A stretch of DNA of 61,553 nucleotides from Chloroflexota bacterium. GTDB lineage: Bacteria > Chloroflexota > Anaerolineae > Anaerolineales > Anaerolineaceae. Below, piece by piece: positions 59,879 through 61,553 of the stretch (the first letter of the stretch is position 1; each line of letters opens with the position of its first letter). Under the pieces are notes generated by a model. The model did not search any database, was not told the origin of the DNA, and worked only from the letters and a program-made list of their open reading frames with translations. Position numbers and translations under genes: made by a program. The stretch spans positions 1-61,553 of the forward strand of contig JAAZNW010000049.1 of the NCBI GenBank assembly GCA_012798065.1, in the 5' to 3' direction.

Positions 59879-60774
59879 TGGACGAAATCGCGCTATACCG
59901 CACCATGTACAGGATTCGCCGTTTTGAGGAAACGGTGCTCGAGGAATTTAAGCGCGGTGTGTTCGCTGGCACCACGCACACCTCCATCGGACAGGAAGCC
60001 AACGCTGCGGGAGTGATTGCCGCGCTGGACTCACAGGATATTATCGTCACAAATCACCGCTGTCATGGGCACTTCATCGCCTATGGCGGAGACCCGCGGG
60101 CGTTATTTGCGGAAATGATGGGGCGCCAGACGGGCGTTTGCGGCGGCAGGGGAGGGTCGCAACACATTCACTGGCGCAATCTCTACTCCAATGGCGTGCA
60201 GGGGGGCATCATGCCCATTTCAGCCGGCATGGCGTTGGCTGAAAAAGAAAAGAAGAGCGGGGCAATCGTGACCGTGTTCATTGGTGATGGCACCTTTGGA
60301 GAGGGCGTTCTCTACGAGGCGTGCAATATGGCCTCTTTGTGGAAAGTGCCGTTATTGATCGTGGTGGAAAATAACCACATCGCGCAAACCACGCCCACTG
60401 CGCTGACGATGGCGGGAAATATCGCCGGGCGGTTACACGCTTTCGATATACCGGTAACCGAGTTAGACAGTTGCGATGTGATGGAAATCCACCTGACCGC
60501 GATGCAGATGACCGGGTTGGTCAGACGTGAAGGGCGGCCATACGCTCTGGTGCTCAACACCACCCGTTTTGGCCCGCATTCCAAAGGGGATGACACCCGC
60601 GCAGAAGCAGAAATACAGGCGCTGCGCACGAGCCGCGACCCGCTGCTCGTCAGCAGGTCAAGATTAGCAAAAGATGAGCTGGAACGGATTCAGGTGGAGA
60701 TCGATAAAGAGGTGAACGAGGCTTTTACGCGGGCGCTGGCTGACCCGCCGGCGCGGCTCGAGGAGGGGGGATGA
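59878..60774 (+). CDS. 2-oxoacid dehydrogenase E1 alpha subunit
   Basis: 298 residues. The thiamine-diphosphate motif GDGTFGEGVLYEACNMASLWK begins near residue 137 and continues VPLLIVVENN. RIRRFEETVL at the N-terminus and GHFIAYGGDPRALFAEMMG are conserved. It belongs to the pyruvate/acetoin/branched-chain dehydrogenase group. Start 59878 is chosen over 59827, because the earlier start would run inside the glycosylase gene. Confidence 0.92.
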   Translation: MDEIALYRTMYRIRRFEETVLEEFKRGVFAGTTHTSIGQEANAAGVIAALDSQDIIVTNHRCHGHFIAYGGDPRALFAEMMGRQTGVCGGRGGSQHIHWRNLYSNGVQGGIMPISAGMALAEKEKKSGAIVTVFIGDGTFGEGVLYEACNMASLWKVPLLIVVENNHIAQTTPTALTMAGNIAGRLHAFDIPVTELDSCDVMEIHLTAMQMTGLVRREGRPYALVLNTTRFGPHSKGDDTRAEAEIQALRTSRDPLLVSRSRLAKDELERIQVEIDKEVNEAFTRALADPPARLEEGG

Positions 60775-61553
60775 ACACTAGCGTGCTTTCCTCGTTGAAC
60801 GCCGGGTTGCTGCGCGCCATGCAGAAAGATGAACATGTGTACCTGCTGGGCGAAGACATCCTCGACCCATACGGGGGGGCGTTTAAAGTGACGAAGGGCT
60901 GCTCCAGCGCTTTCCCAGAGCGCGTGCTGGCGGCACCCATCTCCGAGGCTGGGCTGGCGGGCGTGAGCGCGGGGATGGCGCTGCGCGGTTTACGCCCGGT
61001 GCTGGAGATCATGTTCGGAGATTTCATCACGCTCACCGCGGACCAACTCGTCAACCATATCAGCAAATTTCACTGGATGTACGATCATTCAGTCCGTTTA
61101 CCGATGGTCATCCGCGCCCCTATGGGGGGAAGGCGTGGCTATGGGCCAACGCACTCACAAACCCTGGAAAAACTTTTCATCGGCATACCGGGATTAACGC
61201 TGATTGCGCCGCTGAACCTGACCGGTAAAGGCGGTACTCAGCAACCGGGTGAACTGCTGGAGGAAGTTATCTTGCATACCGAGGAACCTGTGCTGTTTAT
61301 CGAAAACAAGCTGCAGTACCTGCTGCCTGTCTACCAGCCGCAAGACCTCCCTGAACTGCACTGGTTGGTTGAACAACCCGTGAAGAACACGTTAATGAAA
61401 ACCCCCATCTACCTGGTGAAGGTGAGCGGCGCGCCCGCGGCGCGGGCGAGCCTGGCGGCTTATGGGTACATGGCAGAGCTGGCCCGCCAGGCGATGCTGA
61501 AACTGGCTTACGAGGATGAGATCTTTGTGGAACTGGTCATTCCTACCCGCCTG
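60771..61553 (+). CDS. 2-oxoacid dehydrogenase E1 beta subunit (partial)
   Basis: At least 261 codons, cut by the window end. It begins MNTSVLSSLNAGLLRAMQ and has LLGEDILDPYGGAFKVTKG, APISEAGLAGVSAGMALRG and FGDFITLTADQLVNHISK, all E1 beta (transketolase-like) signatures. The ATG overlaps the alpha-subunit stop (ATGA), so the subunits are made together. The GLAGVSAGMA region has the expected pyrophosphate-side residues. The E2 and E3 genes would lie beyond the window. Confidence 0.92.
   Translation, partial: MNTSVLSSLNAGLLRAMQKDEHVYLLGEDILDPYGGAFKVTKGCSSAFPERVLAAPISEAGLAGVSAGMALRGLRPVLEIMFGDFITLTADQLVNHISKFHWMYDHSVRLPMVIRAPMGGRRGYGPTHSQTLEKLFIGIPGLTLIAPLNLTGKGGTQQPGELLEEVILHTEEPVLFIENKLQYLLPVYQPQDLPELHWLVEQPVKNTLMKTPIYLVKVSGAPAARASLAAYGYMAELARQAMLKLAYEDEIFVELVIPTRL

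Overview
The window looks like chromosomal DNA of a Chloroflexota bacterium of the Anaerolineae type. This is inferred from gene style, not from a marker gene. The signs are lipoproteins with long Thr/Pro-rich (ATPTP-like) linkers, a DUF2089 plus SHOCT-like pair, an MacAB-like exporter with no outer-membrane factor, an L,D-transpeptidase, a sortase, and moderately GC-rich coding sequence throughout. It holds about 65 genes, two tRNA-Lys genes (anticodons TTT and CTT), several clear hairpin terminators, and one compact set of phage head genes.

Layout. 0-8.3 kb: EamA exporter, PspC protein, a MacB/MacA-type ABC operon divergent from a membrane metalloprotease, a zinc ribbon protein, gmk and a rhomboid protease. 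8.4-12.2 kb: two paralogous lipoproteins, an L,D-transpeptidase and a Cys-rich DUF3109-like protein. 12.3-16.5 kb: hydroxyacid dehydrogenase, M32 carboxypeptidase, and the SHOCT/DUF2089 pair with an odd leader. 16.5-21.8 kb: two cation diffusion facilitators, a NagD-like phosphatase, a sortase and a class V aminotransferase. 21.8-24.1 kb: tRNA-Lys(TTT), a strikingly AT-rich lipoprotein gene and two hypothetical membrane proteins.

24.4-33.3 kb is a single-strand run of ten phage-type genes: terminase-small-like, terminase large, GH25 lysozyme, portal, a prohead protease fused in frame to the major capsid protein, a holin-like protein, a head connector and distal structural proteins. No integrase, repressor, tape-measure, sheath or baseplate gene is visible. 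It ends at a strong bidirectional terminator. Next comes a SatD-DUF3307 pair (33.6-34.8 kb) whose promoter is embedded in six half-sites spaced exactly 14 bp apart in alternating orientation. 35-43.4 kb holds a MarR regulator with a heterodimeric ABC exporter, then wecC, wecB and a glycosyltransferase.

43.5-48.7 kb is an operon with three M42 aminopeptidase paralogues and a solute-binding lipoprotein. 48.8-50.9 kb is a chelatase gene whose AAA+ and VWA halves lie in different frames. They are joined by what looks like a complete programmed -1 frameshift cassette (upstream SD, A7 slippery run, spacer, GC hairpin). 51-55 kb has three DUF4190 paralogues, two small inverted paralogues, tRNA-Lys(CTT), an MsrQ-like haem membrane protein and an MFS exporter. 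55.5-61.5 kb has a UAG-interrupted mini-gene, nitroreductase, GNAT, a lipoprotein, adenosine deaminase, an NAD-dependent epimerase, 3-methyladenine DNA glycosylase, and the start of a 2-oxoacid dehydrogenase operon cut by the window end.

The most notable signals are the chelatase frameshift cassette, the satD iteron array and its cyclase-like product, the compact capsid module with a nested capsid start, and several genes whose -10 box sits only 6-10 nt before the start codon, which suggests leaderless mRNAs.
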